DNA of 64,000 nt from Streptomyces sp. LBL (GCF_029893585.1 NZ_JARXYX010000003.1:186001-250000), one strand, 5' to 3'. Shown: positions 1 to 8,239, counted from the first letter of the stretch. The notes: generated from the sequence alone by a model not told the origin. A program made the numbers and translations.

Positions 1-623
1 CCCCAGAAGCAGAATCCGCAGTGGTAGGGGCAGCCGCGGTTCGTCTCCAGGATGGCTATGCTGTAGGCGGAATCGAAGATTCCGGTCAGGAACGGCGAGG
101 GAATGTCGTTCAGATTGCTGATCCTCGGCTGTTTTGGGGTCGTCACCAACTCACCGTCGCGGTAGAAGCTGAGACCACTGACCTCCTCGAGTCGCGGCCG
201 CACCTGAGGCTCGGTCAGCGCGCGAAGGTACTGCGAGAAGGTGATCTCCCCTTCTCCGTTGCAGATGACCGTCTTCTCGTCCGTCCTGGTCAGATAACGC
301 TGGGCCTGCGACATCACCTGCGGGCCGCCGAGGATGATCTGTGCCTGCGGCCGTGCCTGCCTGATGGCCTCCACCACGGCCCGCACCAGGCCCATGTTCC
401 ATACGTAACAGCTGATCGCGTACACATCGGCAGCCGCCCCGACGAGATCCCGGATGACATCGGCCCGGGGCGTCCTGGCGACGGTCGCATACCGCTCGAA
501 TTGGTACTCGCTGCGAATCACCGAATCCGTCATGGCATACGCCTGAAGGTAACCGGAGGCTAGCGGTGTCATCCGCTCGAAAACGGACAGTTCGACGAGC
601 AGGACCTTCTTCAAAGCGCTCAC
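1..623 (-). CDS. B12-binding-domain radical SAM protein, N-terminal part (runs off left edge)
   Basis: The minus strand is open from about 623 to the window edge and gives an N-terminal region with the cobalamin-binding fold typical of B12-dependent radical SAM enzymes (short segments such as VYAISCYVWNMG and IILGGPQV), followed by the start of the radical SAM domain with a CxxxCxxC cluster motif, CPYHCGFC, right at the edge. Families of this layout do radical methylations, ring contractions or similar steps, using a 4Fe-4S cluster and SAM. The start is uncertain: GTG at 621-623 has no well-placed ribosome site, while TTG at 612-614 has AAGGTGA about five bases upstream and is preferred. The rest of the protein, and so its specificity, lies outside. 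It points the same way as the amino acid operon but is separated from it by a transporter and a plus-strand regulator. Confidence 0.8.
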   Translation of the reverse strand, partial: MSALKKVLLVELSVFERMTPLASGYLQAYAMTDSVIRSEYQFERYATVARTPRADVIRDLVGAAADVYAISCYVWNMGLVRAVVEAIRQARPQAQIILGGPQVMSQAQRYLTRTDEKTVICNGEGEITFSQYLRALTEPQVRPRLEEVSGLSFYRDGELVTTPKQPRISNLNDIPSPFLTGIFDSAYSIAILETNRGCPYHCGFCFW

Positions 624-786
624 CTTTCAGGAGGTGGAAAGGACCCGACGAGTGGCGTCGCCGACGACGACGTCGTAATGAACAGCCGGCGCCGCTCCGG
701 CACCGGCCGAAGGCATGCCGCTGTGGGCTCGCTGAACCTGATGCGTCGCCGGTTCGGCCTCGGCGGGGAAGGGTCCGCGGGGCCGT

Positions 787-1725
787 TCAGGCGCGCTCGT
801 CGGCCGGGGTCCGCTCCACAACCGCGGGCGTCTCCAAGGCCGTTCGGCGCTCGACCGCTCCGAGCACCACACCGGTGATGATGATCGCGCCGCCCAGGAC
901 CTGCGGGAGCCGGATCGTCTCCCCGTTGATCACGACGGCGCCGAGCACTCCGAACACCGGCGCCAGGTTGAGGATGTTGACCGCGACGCTCGACGTCATG
1001 CGGCGCAGGCCGTAGTTGTACAGGAGGAAGCCACCGACGGAACACGCCACGGCGAGATAGGCGAGAAGCAGCCAGGCCGTCCCGCCGGGTGCCCGCCAGT
1101 CCCCGAACTCCAGGCCCGAGGCGAGCAGGAAGCCGGCGGCGCCCGCCAGGGTCTGGTAGTAGGTGAGGTTCGTCGAGTCCTGGCCGCGGCCCGCATACTT
1201 GGCCAGCATGGTGTACCCGGCCCACACGAGTCCGCCGAGCAGCAGCAGGACATCGCCGAGCCAGCGCTCGCTGCCTCCTACCTCCGCACCGCTGCGCACG
1301 ACCAGGAAGGCGCCCACGGTGGCGAGCAGTACACCGCCGACCCGCAGCAGCCGCATCCTGGTCCGGAAGACCACGAACTCCAGGAGCATGGTCATCAGCG
1401 GGTAGGTGGCCACGATCAGGGAGGCGTCGGAAGCCGTCGACAGCTCGACGCCGATGTTCTCCAGCACGAAATAGGCGGTGATGCCGAGCAGGCCGCTCAG
1501 GTAGATCATGCGCCGCTGCCGGGCGTCCGGCCGCGCCTGTGGGTTGCGGCGCATGCGCACCATGACCCCGAGCAGGCCGGCGGCGATCGTGAAGCGGATA
1601 GCCCCGATGGTCAGCGGACCGACGTCTGCCAGTACCTGCTTGGTCACCGCAAAGGAGCTGCTCCAGAAGAGCGCGGCTGCCACCACGGCGCATATCGCCC
1701 AGACCTTTCCCCTCCGCTCGTCCAC
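787..1725 (-). CDS. EamA/DMT-family membrane exporter
   Basis: A protein of 312 residues made almost wholly of hydrophobic helices, about ten predicted, in two repeats, as expected for the drug/metabolite transporter (EamA) family. Its first helix (AVVAAALFWSSSFAV) is the classic EamA opening. Members usually export amino acids or small metabolites. The GTG start at 1723-1725 has GGGGAG eight bases upstream. It is divergent from an Lrp/AsnC regulator, a common pairing in which the regulator controls export of an amino acid-like ligand. Beside the operon at 2.3-8.2 kb, export of its amino acid product or an intermediate is a reasonable inference, not shown by sequence. Confidence 0.85.
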   Translation of the reverse strand: MDERRGKVWAICAVVAAALFWSSSFAVTKQVLADVGPLTIGAIRFTIAAGLLGVMVRMRRNPQARPDARQRRMIYLSGLLGITAYFVLENIGVELSTASDASLIVATYPLMTMLLEFVVFRTRMRLLRVGGVLLATVGAFLVVRSGAEVGGSERWLGDVLLLLGGLVWAGYTMLAKYAGRGQDSTNLTYYQTLAGAAGFLLASGLEFGDWRAPGGTAWLLLAYLAVACSVGGFLLYNYGLRRMTSSVAVNILNLAPVFGVLGAVVINGETIRLPQVLGGAIIITGVVLGAVERRTALETPAVVERTPADERA

Positions 1726-1845
1726 GGTCGATCTCCCCTTTCGGCCGTACTCCCCGACTCCTCCCGGTCCGCGCCATGGAAAAACGAATCATAGGCGGGA
1801 CGGTCGCGGGAATACTAGCAATCACGCAGGTAAAATGGCAGGCTG

Positions 1846-1862
1846 GCCGAATATAGTTCGGC
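1846..1862. promoter_or_regulatory. Palindrome upstream of AsnC-type regulator, candidate operator
   Basis: GCCGAA-TATAG-TTCGGC is a perfect six-base inverted repeat with a five-base AT-rich centre, 21 bases before the regulator start and inside the 158-base divergent gap shared with the exporter gene. Lrp/AsnC proteins bind AT-centred palindromes of about this size and usually autoregulate, so an operator is plausible. No experimental support is visible. Confidence 0.4.
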
Positions 1863-1883
1863 TGGGACGAAGTGTGATGGAAC

Positions 1884-2336
1884 ATGGATGAACTTGATTC
1901 GGCGTTGCTCCGGCTTCTCCAGCAAGACGGTCGGCGCACCAACCGGGACCTTGCACAGGAGTTGGGGATCGCACCCTCGACCTGCCTGGAGCGGGTGCGA
2001 TCCCTGCGGGAGCGCGGGGTGTTGCTCGGATTCCACGCGGAAGTGGATCTCCCCTCGCTGGGCCGGGGACTGCAGGCCATCATCGCCGTGCGGGTGCGGC
2101 CGCCGACGCGTGCGGTCATCGAGCAGTTCGAGGCCTTCGTGGCGCGGATGCCCGAGGTGATCTCGGTCTTCGTGCTGACGGGCACCGACGACTTCCTCCT
2201 CCATGTGGCGGTTCGCGACACGGACCACCTGCACTCGGTGGTCCTGGACAAGCTGACCGAACGACAGGAACTCGCGGACGTACGCACTTCGGTGGTCTAC
2301 GGGCACCTGCGCAAGACCGTCATCAACCCGATATGA
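1884..2336 (+). CDS. Lrp/AsnC-family transcriptional regulator
   Basis: A protein of 150 residues, the normal size for the family. It has an N-terminal winged HTH (LDSALLRLLQQDGRRTNRDL, then IAPSTCLERV as recognition helix) and a C-terminal RAM ligand-binding domain from about residue 65 (IIAVRVRPP, then VFVLTGTDDFLLHV). Lrp/AsnC regulators sense amino acids or related acids. It is divergent from the EamA exporter and overlaps the 3' end of the convergent aminotransferase gene by 14 bases. Local control of exporter and amino acid operon is inferred from position. The upstream ribosome site is weak; the ATG at 1884 gives the canonical MDELD start. Confidence 0.9.
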   Translation: MDELDSALLRLLQQDGRRTNRDLAQELGIAPSTCLERVRSLRERGVLLGFHAEVDLPSLGRGLQAIIAVRVRPPTRAVIEQFEAFVARMPEVISVFVLTGTDDFLLHVAVRDTDHLHSVVLDKLTERQELADVRTSVVYGHLRKTVINPI

Positions 2337-3396
2337 GGCCCTCCAGGGTTGCGATCAGCAGATCGTTCGCCTCCGGGCTGCCGACCGTGATCCGGAGCCC
2401 GGCGCCGGAGAAGGTGCGCACCAGCAGCCCGCGTTGCTCGAGTGCGGCAGCGACCCGGTCGGAGTCCTCGCCGAGCGGCATCCAGAGAAAGTTGGTCTCG
2501 CTGGGCGAAAGGCTCCAGCCCTGCCGGCCGAGGGCCTCCCGCAACCGCTCCCGCTCGGCGATGATCCGGTCCACCTGGTGCAGGAGTTCGTCCTCCGCGT
2601 TCAGCGCGGCCAGGGCGGCCTGCTCGGCGATCCGGTTCACCCCGCACGGCACGGCGCACTTGCGCATCGCCTCGGCGATGCGGGGGTGGGCCACGCTGTA
2701 GCCGACCCGCAGCCCGGCCAGCCCGTAGGCCTTCGAGAAGGTGCGCAGCACCACCAGGTTGGGCCGGTCACGGTGGAGTTCCACCCCGTCCGGCGCTTCC
2801 GGCCCCTGGTAGAACTCGAAGTAGGCCTCGTCCAGCACCACCAGGATGTGGCTCGGCACCCGGTCCAGGAAGTGCTTGAGCTGCGCGGCGCCGACGGCGG
2901 TGCCCGTGGGGTTGTTGGGCTCACACAGCAGCACCATGGTGGTCCGCGGTGTGATGGCCGCGGCCATGGCTTCCAGGTCATGGGTCTCGTCACTGAGCGG
3001 CACCTCGACCGGAAGGGCGCCGGCCATCCGCACGACGATCGGAAACGCCTCGAACGAGGGCCAGGCGTAGACGACTTCGTCGCCCGGCGAGAGCATGGCC
3101 TGCCCGATCTGCTGGTAGATGCCGACCGACCCCGGACCGGTGACCACGTGCGTGTGCGGGACGTCCAGCTTGCGGGCGAGGGCGTCCGTCAGCTGTTCCG
3201 GGAAGATGCCCGGGTAGAGGTTGGTGTGCGATGCCGCCGCGGAGATCGTCTCCAGGGCCGAAGGCAGCGGCGGACAGGGGTTCTCATTGAGGAAGAGCCG
3301 GTACGACGTGCCCGCTGCGGGCGGTTGCGGCGGTTTGGGCACGTAGGCCGGGATGCCGTCGAGCACGGTGCGCGGCGCAGGCAACTGAGCACTCAC
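2323..3396 (-). CDS. HisC-type PLP-dependent aminotransferase
   Basis: A 357-residue class I/II aminotransferase of the histidinol-phosphate aminotransferase type. Visible motifs are CEPNNPTG (residues 159-166), LDEAYFEF around residue 189, and the PLP lysine in TFSKAYGLAGLRVGY (K222). In specialised pathways HisC-like enzymes often transaminate aromatic or dihydroaromatic 2-oxo acids. Because it lies 3' of a prephenate-decarboxylase-like gene, transamination of a dihydro-hydroxyphenylpyruvate-type keto acid is the favoured role. True histidine biosynthesis is unlikely with no other his gene nearby. The start is GTG at 3394-3396 with GAGGAG upstream. It ends the operon that starts near 8.2 kb and overlaps the convergent regulator. 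Confidence 0.9.
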   Translation of the reverse strand: MSAQLPAPRTVLDGIPAYVPKPPQPPAAGTSYRLFLNENPCPPLPSALETISAAASHTNLYPGIFPEQLTDALARKLDVPHTHVVTGPGSVGIYQQIGQAMLSPGDEVVYAWPSFEAFPIVVRMAGALPVEVPLSDETHDLEAMAAAITPRTTMVLLCEPNNPTGTAVGAAQLKHFLDRVPSHILVVLDEAYFEFYQGPEAPDGVELHRDRPNLVVLRTFSKAYGLAGLRVGYSVAHPRIAEAMRKCAVPCGVNRIAEQAALAALNAEDELLHQVDRIIAERERLREALGRQGWSLSPSETNFLWMPLGEDSDRVAAALEQRGLLVRTFSGAGLRITVGSPEANDLLIATLEGLISG

Positions 3397-3434
3397 TGCG
3401 GTCGTTCTCCTCTGCTGTGTCCCGGGTGTGCCGG

Positions 3435-4427
3435 TCAGTCGAGCTCGAAGGTGCGGCCCAGCCCGCGGACTGCGGCCTCCTCAGCGATGGCGAAGCCGGA
3501 CATGATGTCCTGCACGCCGAGGCCGAGGGACTTGAAGACCGTGGTCTCCGTGTCCTCTCGGCGTCCGGGGCGGGTGCCGAGCAGCACCTCGCCCAGCTCA
3601 GCCCGGATGTGGTCGGGCCCCACCAGGCCGTCCGTGAGCGGCGCGCGCAGATCACCGGACTCGGCGAGCGCCGATTCCCGGCTGTCGACGAAGAAGGACG
3701 CGCCCGCCACGGCCTGGGAGGACAGCTCGCGATGGTCGACGAAGGAGGCGCCGACGGCGTTGACGTGCACACCGGGTGCGAGGTCCGAGGCCTGGACGAC
3801 GGGCTCCTTGGCCGCCGTCGTGGTGCAGACCAGGTCGGCTCCGGCCAGTGCCTGCGCCGGCGTGCTCACGGTCTCCACCTGGATGCCCAGCTCCGTGGCC
3901 GCCCACACCCGGTAGGCCTCGGCGTGCTCCCTGGTACGGCTCCAGACCCGGACCCGGCGCAGCGGCCTGACCAGGGACATGGCCTCCAGGTGACTGCGGG
4001 CCTGGACACCCGAGCCGAGCACGGCGAGATCCCCGGCATCGGGCAGCGCCAGCGCTTCGGTGGCGACGGCGGACACGGCCGCGGTCCGTACGGCGGTCAC
4101 CGCACCTGCGTCCATCAGGGCCAGCGGAGCGCCGGTCCCCGGGTCGAAGACCATGACGACCCCGATGTGCAGCTCCAGCCCACGGGCCGGGTTGTCGGGC
4201 TTGAGCACCATGGCCTTCAGCCCGTACCCGGCCAGGTCGTCGCCGGCGACGAACCCGGGCATGGTGCCCAGCAGACCGGTGTCCTTCTCGGGCCGCAGGA
4301 CGGTCCGCAGCGGCAGGTCCACCTGGCCTCTGCTGTACCGGCGCATGGCCTCCGCCATCACCGGCAGGGCACGTGGCACCGGGTAGAGCTCACGCACCGT
4401 GGCGCGGTCGATCAAGAGCATGGGCAC
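3435..4427 (-). CDS. Ornithine cyclodeaminase / mu-crystallin family NAD(P)-dependent enzyme
   Basis: A 330-residue protein with the Rossmann motif LAVLGSGVQARSHLEAM (glycine motif at residues 138-140) and the family segment TAVRTAAVSAVAT just before it. The family includes ornithine cyclodeaminase, alanine dehydrogenase and ketimine reductases, all working on amino/imino acids with NAD(P)H. Here it sits 38 bases from the HisC-like gene and nine bases from the prephenate decarboxylase-like gene, so reduction of an imine or keto acid made from the cyclohexadienyl precursor is plausible; lysine or ornithine cyclisation is the alternative. The GTG at 4425-4427 has AAGGA at good spacing; an ATG two codons later is possible. 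Confidence 0.85.
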   Translation of the reverse strand: MPMLLIDRATVRELYPVPRALPVMAEAMRRYSRGQVDLPLRTVLRPEKDTGLLGTMPGFVAGDDLAGYGLKAMVLKPDNPARGLELHIGVVMVFDPGTGAPLALMDAGAVTAVRTAAVSAVATEALALPDAGDLAVLGSGVQARSHLEAMSLVRPLRRVRVWSRTREHAEAYRVWAATELGIQVETVSTPAQALAGADLVCTTTAAKEPVVQASDLAPGVHVNAVGASFVDHRELSSQAVAGASFFVDSRESALAESGDLRAPLTDGLVGPDHIRAELGEVLLGTRPGRREDTETTVFKSLGLGVQDIMSGFAIAEEAAVRGLGRTFELD

Positions 4428-4436
4428 CTGTTTCCT

Positions 4437-5030
4437 TCAGGAGTCCGTACCGGCGAGGGTGAAGATCGACCACAACATGCGGATCGACCGGGTACGGGAG
4501 ATGAATTCCAACGCGTGGGCCTTGGCCGCCGGCCGCGTGGTGAGCGCCAGATCGGTCTCCCGGCGGCCGGCCTGGCGGGCTGCCGCGCTGGTGGACGTCG
4601 CGTGGCAGATCTCCGCCACCGAGTACTCCCGCGGGAGGAGCTCCTCGACCAGCGGGGCCGGCGCCGGGTGGGTGGCGATCCGGGCGGCGGCGGGGACGCG
4701 GTGCCCCGGGGAGACGGCGATGCCGTAGTCCGGGGTGTCGAAGAGGAACGCTCCGGCGAACCGCAGCGACGGGTCCATGTAGAAGCTGTGCACCGAGGCG
4801 TAGGCGTTGGCGATCACGACATGGCTGACAGCGCCCGCGCGCAGTGCCCTGCCGGCCTCCTCGTAGGTGTCGTAGAGCCCGATCCCCGGCGATCCGCCCC
4901 GGCCGCGATCCGCCCAGAGATACAGCGCCGCCTGTTCACTGCTGGTGCCGGCGGGGCCGAGCGTGCCGATGGTCTCGATCGACGGCCCCGAGGTCAGGGC
5001 TGTGTCTATCCATCCTTCTGCCTGAACCAT
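4437..5030 (-). CDS. BacA-like prephenate decarboxylase (prephenate dehydratase fold)
   Basis: A 197-residue protein with the first half of the prephenate dehydratase fold (TLGPAGTSSEQAA, residues 23-35). It is much closer to the decarboxylating BacA type: the blocks TLGPxGTSSE, HxFYMxPxL, DTPxYGxAV and a C-terminal SIRMLWSIF recall BacA of bacilysin biosynthesis, and the TRF catalytic motif of true dehydratases is absent. BacA, AerD and SalX decarboxylate prephenate without aromatisation to dihydro-4-hydroxyphenylpyruvate, the entry to tetrahydrotyrosine, Choi and cyclohexenylalanine units. About 200 residues with no ACT domain fits this group. The match was made from memory of BacA, not by alignment. 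The ATG has GGGGGAG upstream, and the gene is embedded between an aminotransferase and the ornithine cyclodeaminase-family gene. Confidence 0.85.
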   Translation of the reverse strand: MVQAEGWIDTALTSGPSIETIGTLGPAGTSSEQAALYLWADRGRGGSPGIGLYDTYEEAGRALRAGAVSHVVIANAYASVHSFYMDPSLRFAGAFLFDTPDYGIAVSPGHRVPAAARIATHPAPAPLVEELLPREYSVAEICHATSTSAAARQAGRRETDLALTTRPAAKAHALEFISRTRSIRMLWSIFTLAGTDS

Positions 5031-5051
5031 GTCTCCCCCTGAGGTCGGCGG

Positions 5052-6029
5052 TCAGTACGTGGCGGAGCCGACGGGCTGGAGCCAGTGCCGATATCGCTCG
5101 TCCTTGCCGCGGACGATCTCGTGATAGGCGGTCGTCAGGGCGGTGGTGAGGGGTCCGGGAAGGCCGTCCCCGACCGGGCGGCCACCGATCTCGGTCACCG
5201 GTACGATCTCCGCGCCGGTGCCGGTGAGGAACACCTCGTCAGCGTTGCCCAGGTCCTCGCGGCCGAGATCGTGGAAGGCGGTCTCGACGTCCAGCAGGCC
5301 GGCCGCGAGGGTCACCACCGTGTCCCTGGTGATGCCCTCGACCAGATCGGCGGTGACCGGGGGCGTGACCAGCCGACCGTGGACGACGACGAACACGTTG
5401 GAGGTGCTGGCCTCCGCCACCTGGCCCCGGCTGTTGAGCAGGATGGCATCGTCGTACCCGGCGGCGCGTGCCTCGTCCACGGCGAGCGCGTTGTTGACGT
5501 AGCCGCCGGTGACCTTCGCGCGGACCGGTAACACACCGGAGTTCGGCCTGCACCAGGAGCTGATCGCGACGCGGATTCCGCCGCGGGCGGTGTACGACCC
5601 CATCCGGAACGCGTTGATCGACAGCGCGTCCGAGACCCCCGTGAGCTGGACACCGGGCGGCGTCCCGGGCAACAGGGCGCGCTTGTACGCCAGCGGGCGG
5701 ACGTACATGTCGGTGGTCGGGCCGATCCGACGCAGCAACTCCGCCGTCACCTCGCACAGTTGCTCCGCGTCCAGCCCGACGTCGATGCGCAGAGTCCCGG
5801 AACTCCTGAGGAAGCGCAGATAGTGATCGTGGCCGCGGAAGACCGCCAGACCGCCGTCCGCCTGCACATAGGCGCGGATTCCCTCGAAGACGCCCGTGCC
5901 GTACTGGAGTGCCTGCGTGGTGACCGGCACCTGGGCCCGCTCCAACGGAACGAACTGCCCGTCGTGGTAGGCCAGGGCGGCCACGGCGGGCGTCGCCGTG
6001 CCTGGTTCCCCTGCTGCGACGCTGGTCAC
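5052..6029 (-). CDS. IlvE-type (fold IV) branched-chain-like aminotransferase
   Basis: A 325-residue class IV PLP aminotransferase. Family signatures include YGTGVFEGIRAY (residues 43-54), the PLP lysine in AKVTGGYVNN (K172) and VAEASTSNVFVV. Branched-chain aminotransferases of this type move amino groups between glutamate and 2-oxo acids. A second aminotransferase in the operon, besides the HisC-like one, suggests two keto acid substrates or an amino donor/acceptor pair. The start is GTG at 6027-6029 with GGAGG six bases upstream; the same frame stays open much further upstream, but that is the antisense-like shadow of the next gene. It overlaps the ligase stop by four bases, so the two are translationally coupled. 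Confidence 0.9.
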   Translation of the reverse strand: MTSVAAGEPGTATPAVAALAYHDGQFVPLERAQVPVTTQALQYGTGVFEGIRAYVQADGGLAVFRGHDHYLRFLRSSGTLRIDVGLDAEQLCEVTAELLRRIGPTTDMYVRPLAYKRALLPGTPPGVQLTGVSDALSINAFRMGSYTARGGIRVAISSWCRPNSGVLPVRAKVTGGYVNNALAVDEARAAGYDDAILLNSRGQVAEASTSNVFVVVHGRLVTPPVTADLVEGITRDTVVTLAAGLLDVETAFHDLGREDLGNADEVFLTGTGAEIVPVTEIGGRPVGDGLPGPLTTALTTAYHEIVRGKDERYRHWLQPVGSATY

Positions 6030-7450
6030 TGTGCCCTCCCGCCTGCGACGGCGAGCGCGGCGACGCGCTCCGCGTCCGGAGCGGCCCGGCGCCGGTCCTC
6101 GACCCGGGCGGCCTTCCAACTGACCATGGCGCCGGTCGTGGTGACGCCGCCGAGCGGGCCGTACGCGAACCGGACCGGGACACCGAGCCGCTCGCGCACG
6201 GCGTCGGCGATCGCCGCCCGGTCGACGCGCACGCCTTCGTCGTCGGGGGGCGTCTCCAGGTGCAGGGTCAGCTCGTCCTGACCGTCCACCTCGTCGATGA
6301 CGATCTGGTAGTCGAGGTAGCCCCGCGGGTGGGCCAGCAGCAGTTCCTCGAGGTCGTAGCCGCTGATCCGGCTGCCGCCGATGGACACGGTGTCGCGGGT
6401 CCGGCCGAGGACCTCCAGGGTGGGCGCGGGCAGGGTGCGGTCCGCGGCGGCGGGCCCCAGCCGGACCAGGTCCCCCGTGCGGTAGCGCACCAGGGGCTTG
6501 CTGCCCTGGTAGAGGGAGGTGACGACGAGTTCGCCCGTGCGCACGCCGTCGGGTCCCGGCTCGACCGCGCGTGCGGTGTCCGGGTCGATCACCTCGTACA
6601 GGTTGAGCAACGGTGCTGTGTACAGAGCGCCGTCGGCGCCCGCCGCGCCCATCACGGAGGCTTCCTGTGAGGCGTACAGGGCGTTGTAGACCTTGGCGCC
6701 CCACACCTCGCCGATGTTCTCCAGGAGGCTGGGAGAGGCGAGTTCCCCCGTGCACATCAGAACGTCGAGGCCAAAGTCCCGACGCGGGTGGAGACCGGCC
6801 GCGTATGCCTTCTTCGCCAGGGACAACGCCATCCCGGGCGTGCTGAACAGGCCGGTGGCCGGAAGGACGCGCAGGGTCTCCAGCGCGCGGTCGTACCCGA
6901 CCATCGGCGAGTGGGGCCACATCTTGGCGACCGCGTGCCCCAGGTTGCGGCAGACGTCGCCGAAGGTGTCCCCGAACGCATGCAACTCGGTCGGCCCCGA
7001 GACGCCGATCACCTGCTCCTCGCCGAACTGACGGAAGATCGTGTCGTAGTACACCGTGAGCGCCGTGTTGTTGTGCAGCGAGTCGGTGTTGTTGCGCGGG
7101 CAGGGCGTGCTCCGGCCGGTGGTACCGGTGGTCTCGTAGAAGATCCACGCTTTGGACAGCGGCAGCGAGAGCACGCTCTCGAACTCGCGTCGCAGGTCGT
7201 CCTTGGTCGTGAACGGTACGGAGGCCAGGTGCTCGGGGGCCAGAGACGGGATGGCGACGGGGTCCACGGAGGCCAGGTGCCTCGTGTAGAACGGTGACTT
7301 CTCCTTCACGTACGCCACCGTGCGGCGGAACTCCTGGAGTTGGTGGTCGGCGAGGGCCGCGTCGGTCCACCGGCCCGCGGTGAACGACTGGTGCCGGTCG
7401 CGTATCTCTCGTGCGAGCTGGGCGAGTTCTTCGTTGAAGACAGTGAACAT
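6026..7450 (-). CDS. Phenylacetate-CoA ligase (PaaK)-type adenylate-forming enzyme
   Basis: A 474-residue ANL-superfamily protein of the PaaK branch. The phosphate-binding loop reads TTGTTGRST (residues 107-115), followed by SQEASVMG, YRTGDLV and the hinge region VSIGGSRISGYDLEELL. PaaK enzymes activate aryl or arylacetic acids as acyl adenylates and pass them to CoA or a carrier protein. No carrier protein is encoded in this operon, so CoA or an ACP elsewhere in the window would be the acceptor. Its coupling to the aminotransferase and closeness to the prephenate decarboxylase suggest the substrate is a shikimate-derived carboxylate, for example a cyclohexenyl or cyclohexadienyl acid. That is inference only. 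Confidence 0.85.
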   Translation of the reverse strand: MFTVFNEELAQLAREIRDRHQSFTAGRWTDAALADHQLQEFRRTVAYVKEKSPFYTRHLASVDPVAIPSLAPEHLASVPFTTKDDLRREFESVLSLPLSKAWIFYETTGTTGRSTPCPRNNTDSLHNNTALTVYYDTIFRQFGEEQVIGVSGPTELHAFGDTFGDVCRNLGHAVAKMWPHSPMVGYDRALETLRVLPATGLFSTPGMALSLAKKAYAAGLHPRRDFGLDVLMCTGELASPSLLENIGEVWGAKVYNALYASQEASVMGAAGADGALYTAPLLNLYEVIDPDTARAVEPGPDGVRTGELVVTSLYQGSKPLVRYRTGDLVRLGPAAADRTLPAPTLEVLGRTRDTVSIGGSRISGYDLEELLLAHPRGYLDYQIVIDEVDGQDELTLHLETPPDDEGVRVDRAAIADAVRERLGVPVRFAYGPLGGVTTTGAMVSWKAARVEDRRRAAPDAERVAALAVAGGRAQ

Positions 7451-7473
7451 GGTCCCCTCGCGTGTCGGTTGCG

Positions 7474-7890
7474 TCAGCGGTACAACGGCAGGCTGCCGGT
7501 GAGCTTGTTCACCGCGCTCCTGCTGCCGCAGACGGCGACTCCGATGTACGGCAGTTCGGCGGTGGCCAGCTCGGCCGTCCGGCGGGTGTACTCGTCGTAG
7601 CTGCGTGACGACTGGGCGACCGTGGTGAAGTCGACCACGAAGACGTCCAGAATGCCGGCCGCTTTGAGCACGATGTCCCGCAGGTCCGTCGCCCCGCCCT
7701 TCAGGATGGGCAACGGAATTGCCGTGATGCCGATGTGTGCCTCGCCGTCGGCGTCCTTGACCTCGTCACCGACGATTCCCTCCACGAACCGTCCGACGGA
7801 CATCGAGAGCGCCGCCACCGTGTTCATCGCGAGCCCGGCAGCGAGGTCTCGTTCGATGACAAAGGCACACTTCTCGTACTGCGCACTCAC
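7474..7890 (-). CDS. DUF2000-family protein
   Basis: A small soluble protein of 138 residues opening with KCAFVIERDLAAGLAMNTVAALS, the pattern of DUF2000 proteins, whose biochemical role is not established. It has no membrane segment or signal peptide. It lies 23 bases upstream of the ligase gene and 41 bases downstream of the Dabb gene in the same operon, so it probably serves the pathway. In BacA systems an isomerase (BacB, a cupin) and a reductase (BacG) follow the decarboxylase; neither is seen here, and one of these small proteins might replace them, which is speculative. The start is GTG at 7888-7890. Confidence 0.7.
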   Translation of the reverse strand: MSAQYEKCAFVIERDLAAGLAMNTVAALSMSVGRFVEGIVGDEVKDADGEAHIGITAIPLPILKGGATDLRDIVLKAAGILDVFVVDFTTVAQSSRSYDEYTRRTAELATAELPYIGVAVCGSRSAVNKLTGSLPLYR

Positions 7891-7931
7891 CGCTGATCCT
7901 TGCCCTTTCGATTGTTCCTGTTGTTCTCTTG

Positions 7932-8225
7932 TCAGATTTCGAGGTCGGCGATGACCCAGTCGCTGATCTCTCGCCAGAGCCGAATCGCTTCCTGGTGGAA
8001 GGGATGCACCAAATAACGCTCCAGCGCTGCTTCGTCACCCAGCAGACCTATCACTGCGAAGTCGTAGGCAATGGGCCGAGTGGATATGTTGCGCCCGGCG
8101 CTCCATTCATGGAGATCGGGCACCTCGCTGCCCACCTTGGTAGCGACACGTTCCGCTTCCTGCGCCCTGGGATCGTCCCAGGAAACCCCCGGCTTGAACT
8201 TGAAAAGAACGATGTGCCGAATCAC
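7932..8225 (-). CDS. Dabb-family (stress-responsive A/B barrel) small protein
   Basis: A 97-residue dimeric alpha/beta-barrel family protein, recognised by the opening IRHIVLFKFKPGVSW and by the spacing of the following strands and helices (YDFAVIGLLGDEAALERYL). Dabb proteins include small enzymes such as olivetolic acid cyclase, so a cyclase or lyase role is possible, but many have no known function. Start choice matters: an ATG at 8229-8231 directly abuts the Shine-Dalgarno GGAGG, whereas the in-frame GTG at 8223-8225 lies six bases from it and gives the canonical start, so GTG is preferred. The long upstream open frame belongs to the decayed MqnA-like gene. Confidence 0.75.
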   Translation of the reverse strand: MIRHIVLFKFKPGVSWDDPRAQEAERVATKVGSEVPDLHEWSAGRNISTRPIAYDFAVIGLLGDEAALERYLVHPFHQEAIRLWREISDWVIADLEI

Positions 8226-8239
8226 GTTCATCCTCCGTG

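Noticed and set aside
4437..5030. Annotation as an ordinary prephenate dehydratase.
   Set aside because: It lacks the TRF motif and ACT domain and shares the HxFYMxPxL and DTPxYGxAV blocks with BacA-type decarboxylases.
5052..7370. A long frame that could be read as a fusion of an unknown N-terminal domain with the IlvE-type aminotransferase.
   Set aside because: The N-terminal part is the off-frame shadow of the PaaK-type gene. The GTG at 6027-6029 with GGAGG gives a normal-length aminotransferase.
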